NCBI GenBank assembly: GCA_039938515.1
Contig: JBDUUL010000019.1
Coordinates: forward strand, 48,881 to 112,880
Length of the DNA: 64,000 nucleotides
DNA from: Nitrososphaera sp.
Lineage (GTDB): Archaea > Thermoproteota > Nitrososphaeria > Nitrososphaerales > Nitrososphaeraceae
Reading direction: 5' to 3'
A program made the position numbers and the translations under genes. The number at the start of each line of letters is the position of its first letter. Position 1 is the first letter of the stretch. Below, one piece after another: positions 34,802 to 43,658 of the stretch. The notes under the pieces were generated by a model that saw only the letters and a program-made list of their open reading frames with translations, was not told the DNA's origin and ran no database searches.

Positions 34802-35020
34802 TTAACTGCCGCTCTTGCCCTGCAGCCATTCCTTTGCCTTGCGCTCGGCCATGTGCTTTCGCAGCACTATGAGGGCCATCTCGTAAAAGGTGAGTCCGTT
34901 TTTCTGCGACTGGGTGTCTATCCAGCGGAGACCGTCAGCAAGCTCCGTATCGTTTTCTGACATGACGACTAGGTCGTCGATAATTGACATGAATTGTTCG
35001 TCGACTTCTTGGCCCATCAT
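34802..35020 (-). CDS. Small hypothetical protein
   Basis: 72 residues from ATG, converging on citrate synthase with five bases between stops. Acidic N-terminal half (EVDEQFMSIIDDLVVMSEND) and a basic helical C-terminus (LRKHMAERKAKEWLQG). Looks like a two- or three-helix protein. No family recognised. Confidence 0.55.
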   Translation of the reverse strand: MMGQEVDEQFMSIIDDLVVMSENDTELADGLRWIDTQSQKNGLTFYEMALIVLRKHMAERKAKEWLQGKSGS

Positions 35021-35281
35021 TTGCGCTCTCTTGCCCCCAGTTTTGGAATTGCGTTTTTAGCAGGTCGTCTAGCAAGTGTTGACATGCTTGGTGTATTATC
35101 TTGACCAGAGTGCTGTCTGCGGGGGCCGGGCTGCGCACTGCGCCCTGATCCCGAGCGGGGCCGCCCTTTTTGCCCCTCGCCCGTAGAATATCCCCCGGAA
35201 TTTAAAATGCTTAAATAATCCTTCAATTTGATCCTACAACTAAATGAATTATCTTTTGAATGAGGGGTTTTGTGATTAAAA

Positions 35282-36364
35282 ATGCGGATAAAGTTCGGGT
35301 TTACACAGGGGCTCAATGTCGCAAGGCTAGGCCTTGACGAGGCTCAGATAATGACTGCCTGCCAGATGGCAGACAGGCTAGACTTTGACTCGGTGTGGGC
35401 GATGGATCACTCCAACGTCCCCCAGTGGAAGAACGCCGTAGTCAACGACGCTTGGCTTTTGCTTGCCGCCATCGGAGCGGTCACGAGGAAAGTGGAACTG
35501 GGTACGTGTGTGACTGATGCCATCAGGAGACACCCTTCCGCCATTGCGCTGTCTGCCGTGACACTTGACAGGCTAACCCAGGGCAGGGGCATCCTGGGAA
35601 TTGGGGCTGGCGAGGCGCAGAACGTGGTCGACTTTGGCATCGAGTTCAGCAAACCCGTGACAAAATTCAAGGAACAGCTGGAAGTAATTGAAAAACTGTT
35701 CGACTCTGACCCGGACAACAGGGTGAACTATACCGGCGAGTACTACAAGCTGATAAACGCGTGCCTTCAGGCAAAAAGCATCCGAAAGCCGAGGCCGCCC
35801 GTCTACATTGCCGCCGGCGCTCCAAAGACACTCGAGCTGTGCGCCACGTACGGCGACGGCTGGATACCAATAGGCTATACGCCGGAGCTTTTCAAGCACC
35901 ACGCAGGCGTAATCAAGGATCACGCCAAAAAGCAGGGCAGGAACCTTGACGACTTTCAGTTTGCAAACGACGTTGACGTGTACTTTACAGACGACGGCGA
36001 AGAGGCATGGAACAAGATGAAAAATGCAGTCAAGGTCAGCCTCTACAAGCCGGAGCTTTTGAAGGTCCACAACATCCAGCAGGACTCGGAGTTTGACTTT
36101 AGGAGATACTTTACGGAATACGCAATGAACAAGCCGGAGCTCATGGAGCAGATGAAGAGGGCCGCTCTTCACATTCCAGACAGCGTGGCAAGGTCGGCCA
36201 TCGGTGTCGGCAAGCCTGACGACGTGATACAGATGCTTGAGCGGTTCATAAAGGCAGGGACCAACCACTTTATCATCAGGTTCTGGGGCGAGGGCTACTT
36301 TAGAAGCATCGAGATGTTTGGCAACAAGGTAATCCCGTACTTTAGAGACCAGGCACGCAAGTAG
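35282..36364 (+). CDS. F420-dependent luciferase-like oxidoreductase (Mer-like)
   Basis: 360 residues, TIM-barrel LLM family. MADRLDFDSVWAMDHSN, GTCVTDAIRRHPSAIALSAVTLD and GRGILGIGAGEAQN are typical of coenzyme F420-binding members such as methylene-tetrahydromethanopterin reductase. Ammonia-oxidising archaea make F420 but do not produce methane, so the substrate is open. ATG start. The 261-base gap upstream holds only A/T-rich promoter-like sequence. Confidence 0.88.
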   Translation: MRIKFGFTQGLNVARLGLDEAQIMTACQMADRLDFDSVWAMDHSNVPQWKNAVVNDAWLLLAAIGAVTRKVELGTCVTDAIRRHPSAIALSAVTLDRLTQGRGILGIGAGEAQNVVDFGIEFSKPVTKFKEQLEVIEKLFDSDPDNRVNYTGEYYKLINACLQAKSIRKPRPPVYIAAGAPKTLELCATYGDGWIPIGYTPELFKHHAGVIKDHAKKQGRNLDDFQFANDVDVYFTDDGEEAWNKMKNAVKVSLYKPELLKVHNIQQDSEFDFRRYFTEYAMNKPELMEQMKRAALHIPDSVARSAIGVGKPDDVIQMLERFIKAGTNHFIIRFWGEGYFRSIEMFGNKVIPYFRDQARK

Positions 36365-36382
36365 CCTTCAAGCCCTGGCCTG

Positions 36383-37441
36383 TCACTGAAAAGAATCAAG
36401 GGTGGCATCGGATCCGGCCGGGTGGCCGTCCTCGTCCACCGCCCTTGCGTCAAAGCCCATCTTGCGTAGCGACCGGGCAAACTCCTTTGCAAACCCGTGA
36501 AAGGTATACACCCTGCTTGGCGCGCATTTCTTGACAGCGTCGACAAGCTCGTTGTAATCGCAGTGGTCGCTCATCGGAATTGCATAGTCAAGGCCCATCA
36601 TGTAGCGGTACCGCTCGCCCGTGGCCCAGCCGCTGAATCCGACTGTCACTGCGTTATACCGTGCCTTCATGTCGCGTACAAAGGCACTCCTGCCGGACAT
36701 CAGGGGCGCAACCATTATCCACGGCCGCTCCTTTGCAAGCAGCCCCTGCTGCTCGGCCTGCGAGCACGTGACAACGTCCTTGAACTTTACCCCGAGTTCA
36801 GAGTAGACGGAGTTCATGGTTGCTACGGAGTCATGCACGTAGAGCGGGTCCCAGTGATCAAAAAGCTTGGTGAGCAGCTGCGCCTTGCCAAGCGCATAGC
36901 CCATCAGTATGACCGGCCGCCCAAGGTCGTAGTTTTCGGAGATTATCTTGTTGGTCTTGTGCTCGACTTCTGTCAGTTTCGGAAAGACGTACTCGGGCCT
37001 GCCAAAGGTCGACTCGATAATGAGAGTCTCTGCGCGGGGCATCCTTGCAGGTTTCATGAACGCGCGCTGGCGGGTCGAGATGTCGCCCGTGTAGAACATC
37101 GAGTCGCCTACAAGAAGTCCCCTGGAGCCAAGTATGTGGCCCGTATCGACAAGCTCAAGGCCCTCCCAGCATTCCGCGGGCTCGGTAAAGCAGTACCCCC
37201 GCGCCCCGGCGATGAGGCAGGTTTCCTTTGACGCAATCACCTGCGATTTCTTTTCGGCATTCTTATTTCTGCTCCTCTTGTGGAGGTGGTCAACGTGGGC
37301 GTGGGATACAAAAGTGATATCGCAATCCGCCTGGCGGCTCGGGTCAAGGGCTATGGTTGTTTGGCCCTGTCGCACAACGATTCCGGAAGAACCACGCGAC
37401 ACGGTACAGTGCGGCAAGCTGTCACACCTAGCCGAGGTCAA
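36383..37441 (-). CDS. Metallo-beta-lactamase-fold exonuclease-like protein
   Basis: 352 residues. Zinc motif SHAHVDHLHK, then DTGHILGSRG, YTGDIS and SDHCDYNEL, with a beta-CASP-like insert (FGRPEYVFP; LMGYALGKAQ). Resembles the mRNA 3'-end processing/exonuclease SNM1/Ysh1 relatives of archaea (COG1236-type). Likely a nuclease acting on RNA or DNA. TTG start; the actual start may be slightly further in. Confidence 0.82.
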   Translation of the reverse strand: MTSARCDSLPHCTVSRGSSGIVVRQGQTTIALDPSRQADCDITFVSHAHVDHLHKRSRNKNAEKKSQVIASKETCLIAGARGYCFTEPAECWEGLELVDTGHILGSRGLLVGDSMFYTGDISTRQRAFMKPARMPRAETLIIESTFGRPEYVFPKLTEVEHKTNKIISENYDLGRPVILMGYALGKAQLLTKLFDHWDPLYVHDSVATMNSVYSELGVKFKDVVTCSQAEQQGLLAKERPWIMVAPLMSGRSAFVRDMKARYNAVTVGFSGWATGERYRYMMGLDYAIPMSDHCDYNELVDAVKKCAPSRVYTFHGFAKEFARSLRKMGFDARAVDEDGHPAGSDATLDSFQ

Positions 37442-37486
37442 TATTTTAAGATTTAGCTACTTGCCGGGAGTGTTGACTATATTTAG

Positions 37487-38128
37487 GTGCGAAAACAAAC
37501 AAGCGCGGCATTGCTTGGCCTTGGCATTCTGATTTCAGGGAGGGGGAGCAACATGGACGCCATACTCTCTTCGTTAAGCGGCAAGACAGGCAAGGTCAGT
37601 CCCAAGGTTGTGATTTCCGACAAGGCCGATGCCCCAGGACTTCGGATAGCCTCTGAAAAACACGGCGTCCCGGTTCAGGTAGTGCCCGCCGAAGGACTGA
37701 GGGGATGGGAGTATGACTCCAAGCTGGCGTCCGCTCTTGAAGCATACGGCGTCACGCCTGCTTCCGGCCTGGTGTGCCTTGCAGGCTTTATGAGGCTGCT
37801 CAGCTCCGAGTTTGTAAGGCGTTATTCGATGCGCATTTTGAACATACATCCTGCGCTGCTCCCGTCGTTCCCAGGGCTGCATGCCCAGAGGCAGGCTATT
37901 GAATACGGCGCCAAGGTGTCAGGCTGCACTGTCCACTTTGTAGACGAGGGGACCGACACAGGGCCGGTAATCCTCCAGCGCGCGGTGCCAGTCGGCGAGT
38001 CGGACACGGAAGAGACGCTGGCCGAGAGGATCCTGAGGGTAGAGCATGAACTTTATCCCGAGGCGGTCAGTCTGTTTGCAGAGGGGAGGCTAGCCGTGCA
38101 GGGCCGCAGGGTTCGGATTCTTGGCTAG
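37487..38128 (+). CDS. purN: Phosphoribosylglycinamide formyltransferase
   Basis: 213 residues, GTG start. GILISGRGSNMDAIL, LAGFMRLLSSEFV, catalytic NIHPALLPSFPG with His, and HFVDEGTDTGPVILQ with Asp. Uses formyl-tetrahydrofolate-type cofactor to formylate GAR in purine synthesis. Divergent from the nuclease gene; A/T-rich ATATTTTAAG (37441-37450) lies in between. Confidence 0.94.
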   Translation: MRKQTSAALLGLGILISGRGSNMDAILSSLSGKTGKVSPKVVISDKADAPGLRIASEKHGVPVQVVPAEGLRGWEYDSKLASALEAYGVTPASGLVCLAGFMRLLSSEFVRRYSMRILNIHPALLPSFPGLHAQRQAIEYGAKVSGCTVHFVDEGTDTGPVILQRAVPVGESDTEETLAERILRVEHELYPEAVSLFAEGRLAVQGRRVRILG

Positions 38129-38330
38129 TTGCCGGTACCAGCGAAAAATTGGCGTATTGCTTGCTGGCCTTTTTTAGCGCTCTTACGAGCTCCCTTTCGT
38201 CGGCGATGGTGGCTATGAGCGCCTCGACCCCGTAGACCGGGGTATCCCTCGGCGAGACCGCAGGAGCATGTTTGGAGTGCGGGGCGCGCCGCCGACTCTT
38301 CTTGCGCGCTGTCGTTGATCGGGCTTTCAT
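38067..38330 (-). CDS. Small basic hypothetical protein overlapping purN 3' end
   Basis: About 87 residues from ATG 38330 (or 38333). Very basic start (TTARKKSRRRAPHSK), then a compact domain VYGVEALIATIADERELVRALKKAS. A TATA-like TTATAAC (38359-38365) sits about 30 bases before. The 3' 62 bases run antisense into purN, so transcripts would overlap. Another frame on this strand is open (38125-38337) but far less protein-like. Confidence 0.5.
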   Translation of the reverse strand: MKARSTTARKKSRRRAPHSKHAPAVSPRDTPVYGVEALIATIADERELVRALKKASKQYANFSLVPATSQESEPCGPARLASPLQTD

Positions 38331-38367
38331 CATCCACAGGTATAGTCGCCTGCTTTTCTTATAACTC

Positions 38368-39069
38368 TCACTTGAATGCCGCCACGATAATCGCGCCGCC
38401 GAGCATCTTTTTCTCAAACTCGACCGAAGAGAACTTGGACCTGAGCATGCCCTCGAGGTCCTTGTTCTTGGGCCAGCGCAGGTACGTGCCGTAGAGCGTC
38501 CGAAACTTGAGGCCGGCCCTGCCTGCGATAAAAAAGGCCAGCACGCCGAGCACGTATTTAAGGTAAAACGACGTGCCCGCCCTGACAAGCCGCGAGTCTG
38601 GCTTGCCCAGGTCGACGATCACCAGCCTGCCCCCGTTCTTGAGCACCCTGTGCATCTCAGAGATGGCGGTCTGGAGCTCCACGGCATCGCGCAGGCAATA
38701 GCCGCATAGCACCGCGTCGAATGTGCCTTCCCGGAAGGGCATGTACTCAAATATCCCTGAAGACAGGTCCGCTGCAAACGAATCCTTGTCTGCCCGGGCC
38801 AGCATCTCGGGGATAGGGTCGTACATGACAATCCTGGCGCTGCCGCCAGAGACGCTGAGTGCGACGCGGCTCATATTGCCGTAGCCGGACCCGGCGTCAA
38901 GCACAAGGTTTCCGGGCCGGACCCTGCCGGTTATCCCGCGGCAGCGAAACTCCTCGTCGTGCCCAAGCGAGATGACCCGGTTGACCCTGTCATAGACCGG
39001 GATAATCGAGCGGAGTACTTCAATGACCTCCTGCCAGTACTTGTTGCCTAGCCCGGACAACCGCAGCAC
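38368..39069 (-). CDS. UbiE/MenG-like SAM methyltransferase
   Basis: 233 residues. IIPVYDRVNRVISLGHDEEFR at the start is the UbiE signature; VLDAGSGYGNMSRVA binds SAM; GYCLRDAVELQTAISEMHRVLKNGG follows. The class methylates quinone rings, and a C-terminal membrane-facing hydrophobic segment (YLKYVLGVLAFFIAG) fits a lipid-soluble substrate. A menaquinone step is plausible for this aerobe. Confidence 0.85.
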   Translation of the reverse strand: MLRLSGLGNKYWQEVIEVLRSIIPVYDRVNRVISLGHDEEFRCRGITGRVRPGNLVLDAGSGYGNMSRVALSVSGGSARIVMYDPIPEMLARADKDSFAADLSSGIFEYMPFREGTFDAVLCGYCLRDAVELQTAISEMHRVLKNGGRLVIVDLGKPDSRLVRAGTSFYLKYVLGVLAFFIAGRAGLKFRTLYGTYLRWPKNKDLEGMLRSKFSSVEFEKKMLGGAIIVAAFK

Positions 39070-39121
39070 AGCTCAGTCCAGCTGCATTAATACTGTTTCC
39101 TGCCCCGACAGGCAGCCTAGA

Positions 39122-39131
39122 ATATTTTTAT
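39122..39131 (+). promoter_or_regulatory. TATA box of the helicase gene
   Basis: ATATTTTTAT about 33 bases before the GTG at 39159. Confidence 0.5.
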
Positions 39132-39158
39132 CCTTCAACAGTCATCGTCCCTTGTACT

Positions 39159-41804
39159 GTGGCCGGCAATTACCGCTGCCCCCGTTGCAGCGCTCCTCAC
39201 TCTGTCTCCGCCGAGAGGATATTTGACGGCAGGGTTATTGTCCGCTGCTCAAAGTGCTCTGTCTGCGCGCTAGTCCCGTGGCAGGGCGGTTCTGATGGCT
39301 CGCAGCCCTTTGACGAGGCGTACCTGGAGTTTCTGGACAGAGTCGATGCGGGATCTGGCATCTCGTCCGGCGAAGACCTTGACATTGTCATGGAGCAGGA
39401 GCGCATTATCCGGACGCGCAGCGAAATCGAGAAAATGATCTCGGGAGCTGGCGCCACCGGCGACCCGCTTGTAAGGGCGGCGCTTGAGTCCCGGCAGGAC
39501 TATGTGGTTGACTTTAGGGCCCTGGAGGAGCCGGCGCCGGAACTCGGAGGAAGGCTTGAAGAGCTCCCCATCGACCCCGCACTGATAGGCGCGCTCAAGA
39601 GCAGAGGGATTGATCGCCTCTTCAAGTTTCAGGAGATGGCCGTCAAGAGCATCCTCCAGGGAAAGGACGTAGTGATAACCGCTCCCACCGCTTCGGGAAA
39701 GACGGAGGCGTTTACAATCCCGATCCTCCAGAGCATATCCGAGCAGGTCCCGCGGTTTGGCTCCCTTCGCCCGACGGAGGGCGGCAGGATTTCAGCGATT
39801 TTTGTTTATCCAACCAAGGCCCTGTCAAGGGACCAGCTTCCAAAAATCCGCGGACTCGCCGACTCACTTGGGCTGAGGGTCGCGGTACTGGACGGCGATA
39901 CCAAGGACGCCGAGAGGGCGCAGGTTATGGGTAGTCCGCCCGACGTCCTGATTACTAACTTTGACGTGATACATTACCACCTGCTGCACCGAACCAAACT
40001 CTCGCGCCTCTTGCGAACCGCGCGCTTTCTTGTGGTAGACGAGGCGCACGTGTATACCGGCGTTTTTGGCTCAAACGTCCACCACATAGTCGCCCGGCTT
40101 GAAAGGACAATGGACGCGCTTTCAGGCAGAAAAAGGCTGCAGGTTGCGGCCGCCTCTGCCACGCTACCAAACGCAGGCCAGTTCTGCGAGGTGCTGTTTG
40201 GCCGGCCGCTGCAGGTGATTGAAGGCTCTGGGCGTCAGCAGAACATCAAGATGGCAATGATCTTTCCCTCGCTGCGCTCCCACCGGAGCCTTGTCCTGGA
40301 CCTTATCAGGCAGGCCGCCAGGAACCACCACAGGACGCTGTCGTTTAGCAACTCTCACCTTGGCGCAGAGCTGACCGCGTTCTACTCTTCCCGGCAGGGC
40401 GTCAGCATTCGCGTGCACAGGGCAGGGCTTGCGGCGCACCTCCGAAGGCACGTCGAGGATCAGTTCAAGGCGGGCAAGCTGACGGCAATCTCGGCTACTC
40501 CCACTCTGGAACTTGGAATCGACATTGGTGACATTGACGTCATCGTATCCGGCATCGTGCCAGTCAACAGGCTTACTCAGCGCATCGGAAGGGCAGGTCG
40601 CCGCGGCCAGCAGGGCTATGCGTTTCTCGCGCTTGGGACAGACCCTATCAGCCAGTACTACAAGAACCATCCTGACGACTATTTGTCTGACAGGGAGTAT
40701 GCCTACGCGGACCCGTCAAACCCATTCGTGCTCGAGTACCAGGTACTTGCAATGTCCTGCGACCGGCCAATATCAATGGCCGAATCAAAACCTGTCTGGC
40801 AGACGCTCCAGTCGCTAGTCTCAAAGGGGCTCATAACGTTGGAGGCAGGCAAGTTCGTGCCAGACCGCGAAAAGGCCCGGGAAGTTCTCAGCAAGTACAG
40901 CATCAGGGGAATTGGAAGCCGCGTTGACATCATGCTCAACAAGTCCGTGATAGGCGACAGGGCGCTTCCGCAGGCACTTGAGGAGCTGCACAAGGACGCG
41001 GTGTACTTTTTCTCCGGCAGGCGGTACAGGGTAAAGCAGCTTCATTTTTCTTCAAGCGCGACCGCCGCTGATCAAAATACAAAGGACAGGCAGCCGTACG
41101 CTGAACTCGAGCCTCTGCCTTATGACTATCCGTACTACACCAAGGCAATCACCGACGAGTGGCCTTCGGTGAAAGAGGTGCTTGAGAAGAGACAGGCTTT
41201 TGGAGTCGAGGTCCTCTACTGCACGCTCCACATCAGAAAGAGGGTGCTTGGCTATGCCAACATCGAGATCGGCCAGGAGGCCGCGGCGCAGGCAAAAAGA
41301 AAGGTGATGCTCGAAGAGCCGCTAGAGTTTGAGTTTGAGTCGAAGGGTTTTGTCTTCAGGGCGCCGGCGCCGACCGAAACGATCTCAAAGTCTGACAGCC
41401 CCGAGGGCCCCGAATACGTGTCTACCAGCGCGTTTCACGCGACAGAGCACGTCGTAATTGAGGGAAGCGCCATGATAACCGGCGGCGCGTCGCAGGACCT
41501 TGGCGGGATCTCGCTCGGCTCGTCAGGCCTCATTTTTGTCTATGACGGAAGCATCGGCGGAAACGGTGCAAGCAGGATACTGTTTGAGAGGCTGGACATG
41601 GCGCTTGGCAGGGCGCTGCGAATCCTCTCGGACTGCCCGTGCGTTAGCGAGAGCGGCTGTCCCCGCTGCACGTACTCGTACAGGTGCGGCAACAACAACG
41701 AATACCTCCACAAGCGCGCCGCGATTGAGGTGCTGAGCAGAATCGTTGAAGGAGAAAAGACCGTGGTCGGAGAGGTTATCGACGGCGACAGAGCACTTGT
41801 TTGA
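39159..41804 (+). CDS. DEAD/DEAH helicase with zinc ribbon and DUF1998 (Hrq1/MrfA-like)
   Basis: 881 residues from GTG. An N-terminal CPRC...CSKC ribbon (residues 7-34) is followed by SF2 helicase motifs: TAPTASGKTE (Walker A), VVDEAHVY (DEAH), ASATLPNA, and IGRAGRRGQQG (motif VI). The C-terminal DUF1998 region has the Cys cluster CPCVSESGCPRC and RCGNNNEYLHKRAA. This layout is that of Bacillus MrfA (YprA) and yeast Hrq1, which repair interstrand cross-links and bulky lesions. Downstream TopoIB on the same strand may be cotranscribed. Confidence 0.9.
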   Translation: MAGNYRCPRCSAPHSVSAERIFDGRVIVRCSKCSVCALVPWQGGSDGSQPFDEAYLEFLDRVDAGSGISSGEDLDIVMEQERIIRTRSEIEKMISGAGATGDPLVRAALESRQDYVVDFRALEEPAPELGGRLEELPIDPALIGALKSRGIDRLFKFQEMAVKSILQGKDVVITAPTASGKTEAFTIPILQSISEQVPRFGSLRPTEGGRISAIFVYPTKALSRDQLPKIRGLADSLGLRVAVLDGDTKDAERAQVMGSPPDVLITNFDVIHYHLLHRTKLSRLLRTARFLVVDEAHVYTGVFGSNVHHIVARLERTMDALSGRKRLQVAAASATLPNAGQFCEVLFGRPLQVIEGSGRQQNIKMAMIFPSLRSHRSLVLDLIRQAARNHHRTLSFSNSHLGAELTAFYSSRQGVSIRVHRAGLAAHLRRHVEDQFKAGKLTAISATPTLELGIDIGDIDVIVSGIVPVNRLTQRIGRAGRRGQQGYAFLALGTDPISQYYKNHPDDYLSDREYAYADPSNPFVLEYQVLAMSCDRPISMAESKPVWQTLQSLVSKGLITLEAGKFVPDREKAREVLSKYSIRGIGSRVDIMLNKSVIGDRALPQALEELHKDAVYFFSGRRYRVKQLHFSSSATAADQNTKDRQPYAELEPLPYDYPYYTKAITDEWPSVKEVLEKRQAFGVEVLYCTLHIRKRVLGYANIEIGQEAAAQAKRKVMLEEPLEFEFESKGFVFRAPAPTETISKSDSPEGPEYVSTSAFHATEHVVIEGSAMITGGASQDLGGISLGSSGLIFVYDGSIGGNGASRILFERLDMALGRALRILSDCPCVSESGCPRCTYSYRCGNNNEYLHKRAAIEVLSRIVEGEKTVVGEVIDGDRALV

Positions 41805-41836
41805 ACATCTAAAGGTTTATCAATAGTTGTAGACGG

Positions 41837-43603
41837 TTGTTTTTTACCAAGTTGGACGACGCTTATGTCGATGCGCCGCCTTCAGCGGTGGCGGTACCGG
41901 AGGTATCCGCCGCCTCGGGAGCAAAGGGTTCCGCCGCTGGCAAGGTCAGGTGGCAGACGCTTGAGCACAAGGGCGTCGCCTTTCCACCAGAATACGAGCC
42001 AAGGGGCATCACGATAAAAATCAAGGGAGAGGATCTTTTGCTTAGCCGCGACCAAGAGGAAATGGTCTACGCCTGGGCAAAAAAGAAGGACACGCACTAT
42101 GTGCAAGACCCGGTCTTTCAGTCCAACTTTATGAGCGATTTTTCAAAATTATTGCCAGACAGGTTCAAGGCCGCAAACATGCAGGATATCGACTTTGCCA
42201 TGGCGTACAGGCTCGTCGACGAGGAAAAGACAATGAAGGAGGCAGACAAGGAGCGATTCAAGAACCTGCCGCGAGAGGAAAAGAAAAAGATCTCGCTTGC
42301 AAAAAAGGGGGAGAGGGAAAAACTCAAGGCGACCTTTGGCAAGGCAATGGTTGACGGCGTGGAGGTCGATATTGCAAACTGGCTGGTCGAGCCGCCAGGA
42401 CTTTTCATGGGAAGGGGCCAGCACCCGATGAGGGGGAGGTGGAAGCCCCGGGTAAAGCCCCAGGATGTCATACTTAACCTTGGCGAAAGCGCGCCGGTGC
42501 CCGAGGGCAGCTGGAAGGACGTGATTCACGATCATTCCTCGACATGGCTTGCGACATGGATTGAGACGCTCACGGACAAGCGCAAGTACGTTTGGCTGCA
42601 CGACTCGGCATCGCTTCGCCAGGACAACGACAGGGCCAAATACGACAAGGCAAAGAAACTAGCCGAGCAGCTGCCAAGGGTTCAGCGTGAGGTCATACGC
42701 CGCATGAAGTCAAAGCCAGACGGAAGGGTCTCGACCGTGGCGTACCTAATATTCAAGCTGGCCATGAGGGTTGGCGACGAAAAGGATCCCGACGAGGCCG
42801 ACACGGTCGGCGCGAGCACCCTGCGTGTGGAGCACATCAAGTTTCCAAAGTCGCCCGATGGCAGGCAGCTATTGGAGTTTAATTTTCTGGGCAAGGACAG
42901 CGTGCCGTGGCAGAAGAAGCTTGAGGTCAACTCTGACGACACCAGGGCGCTTCATGAAAACCTTGTCGCATTTACAAAGGGCAAGGACCCCTCCGTTCAG
43001 ATTTTTGACAGCATAAACTCGCGGAAGGTAAACGCGTTTCTGGGAAGCATCATGCCCGGCCTGACTGCCAAGGTCTTCAGGACGTGCATTGCGACCTATG
43101 TCGTTCAGGACTCGCTCAAGAAGGAAAAAATCGACAAGAACTCTTCGGAGGCGCAAAAGATCTATGCCGCGCGAAAAGCCAACCTGCAGGCAGCGATTAC
43201 CTGCAACCACAAAAAGGGCGTCGACCCAAAGAACCCCGCCGCGCGAAAAGCCCTTGAAAAGTTCGAGGAATCGGTTGCAAAAAAGAAGGAGGCAATAGCC
43301 GCCGCAAAGGCGGAAATCGAGGCGCGCAAGTGGAAGACTGAGAACCAGGAAAAGCGCATGAAGGAGCGGCTTGAGCGCATGGAAGTTCAGCTAAAGCTCC
43401 AGCAAGACACAAAGGACTACAACATCGGCACGTCCCTTCGGAACTACATCGACCCGAGGGTAATGAAGGCGTGGCTGAACTTTGTAGAGCTTGACTGGAC
43501 CAAGGTGTATACCGCCACCCTCCAGCGCAAGTTCAAGTGGGTGGAAGGCTACAAGGACCGAAACTTTAGGACGTTTTATCCCGAGCTTAAAGAAAAAATC
43601 TAG
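41837..43603 (+). CDS. top1B: DNA topoisomerase IB, eukaryotic type
   Basis: 588 residues from a TTG. Core motifs: LFMGRGQHPMRGRWK, YVWLHDSAS, catalytic Arg311 (AMRVGDEKD), Lys in NFLGKDSV, KVFRTCIATY, a ~60-residue coiled-coil linker rich in Lys/Glu, and active-site Tyr537 in GTSLRNYIDPRV. It relaxes supercoils through a 3'-phosphotyrosine. Among archaea this enzyme is nearly confined to Nitrososphaerota and relatives, giving the taxonomic call. Confidence 0.96.
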   Translation: MFFTKLDDAYVDAPPSAVAVPEVSAASGAKGSAAGKVRWQTLEHKGVAFPPEYEPRGITIKIKGEDLLLSRDQEEMVYAWAKKKDTHYVQDPVFQSNFMSDFSKLLPDRFKAANMQDIDFAMAYRLVDEEKTMKEADKERFKNLPREEKKKISLAKKGEREKLKATFGKAMVDGVEVDIANWLVEPPGLFMGRGQHPMRGRWKPRVKPQDVILNLGESAPVPEGSWKDVIHDHSSTWLATWIETLTDKRKYVWLHDSASLRQDNDRAKYDKAKKLAEQLPRVQREVIRRMKSKPDGRVSTVAYLIFKLAMRVGDEKDPDEADTVGASTLRVEHIKFPKSPDGRQLLEFNFLGKDSVPWQKKLEVNSDDTRALHENLVAFTKGKDPSVQIFDSINSRKVNAFLGSIMPGLTAKVFRTCIATYVVQDSLKKEKIDKNSSEAQKIYAARKANLQAAITCNHKKGVDPKNPAARKALEKFEESVAKKKEAIAAAKAEIEARKWKTENQEKRMKERLERMEVQLKLQQDTKDYNIGTSLRNYIDPRVMKAWLNFVELDWTKVYTATLQRKFKWVEGYKDRNFRTFYPELKEKI

Positions 43604-43658
43604 CTGTCATAAGACTTATATCGTTTCTTTCTGTTTGTAGGTTCAGACTGTCCATCTC

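Noticed and set aside
38125..38337. Alternative minus-strand frame at the purN 3' end.
   Set aside because: Arg/Gly/His-rich shadow; the frame 38067-38330 has a better domain-like pattern and shares the same promoter.
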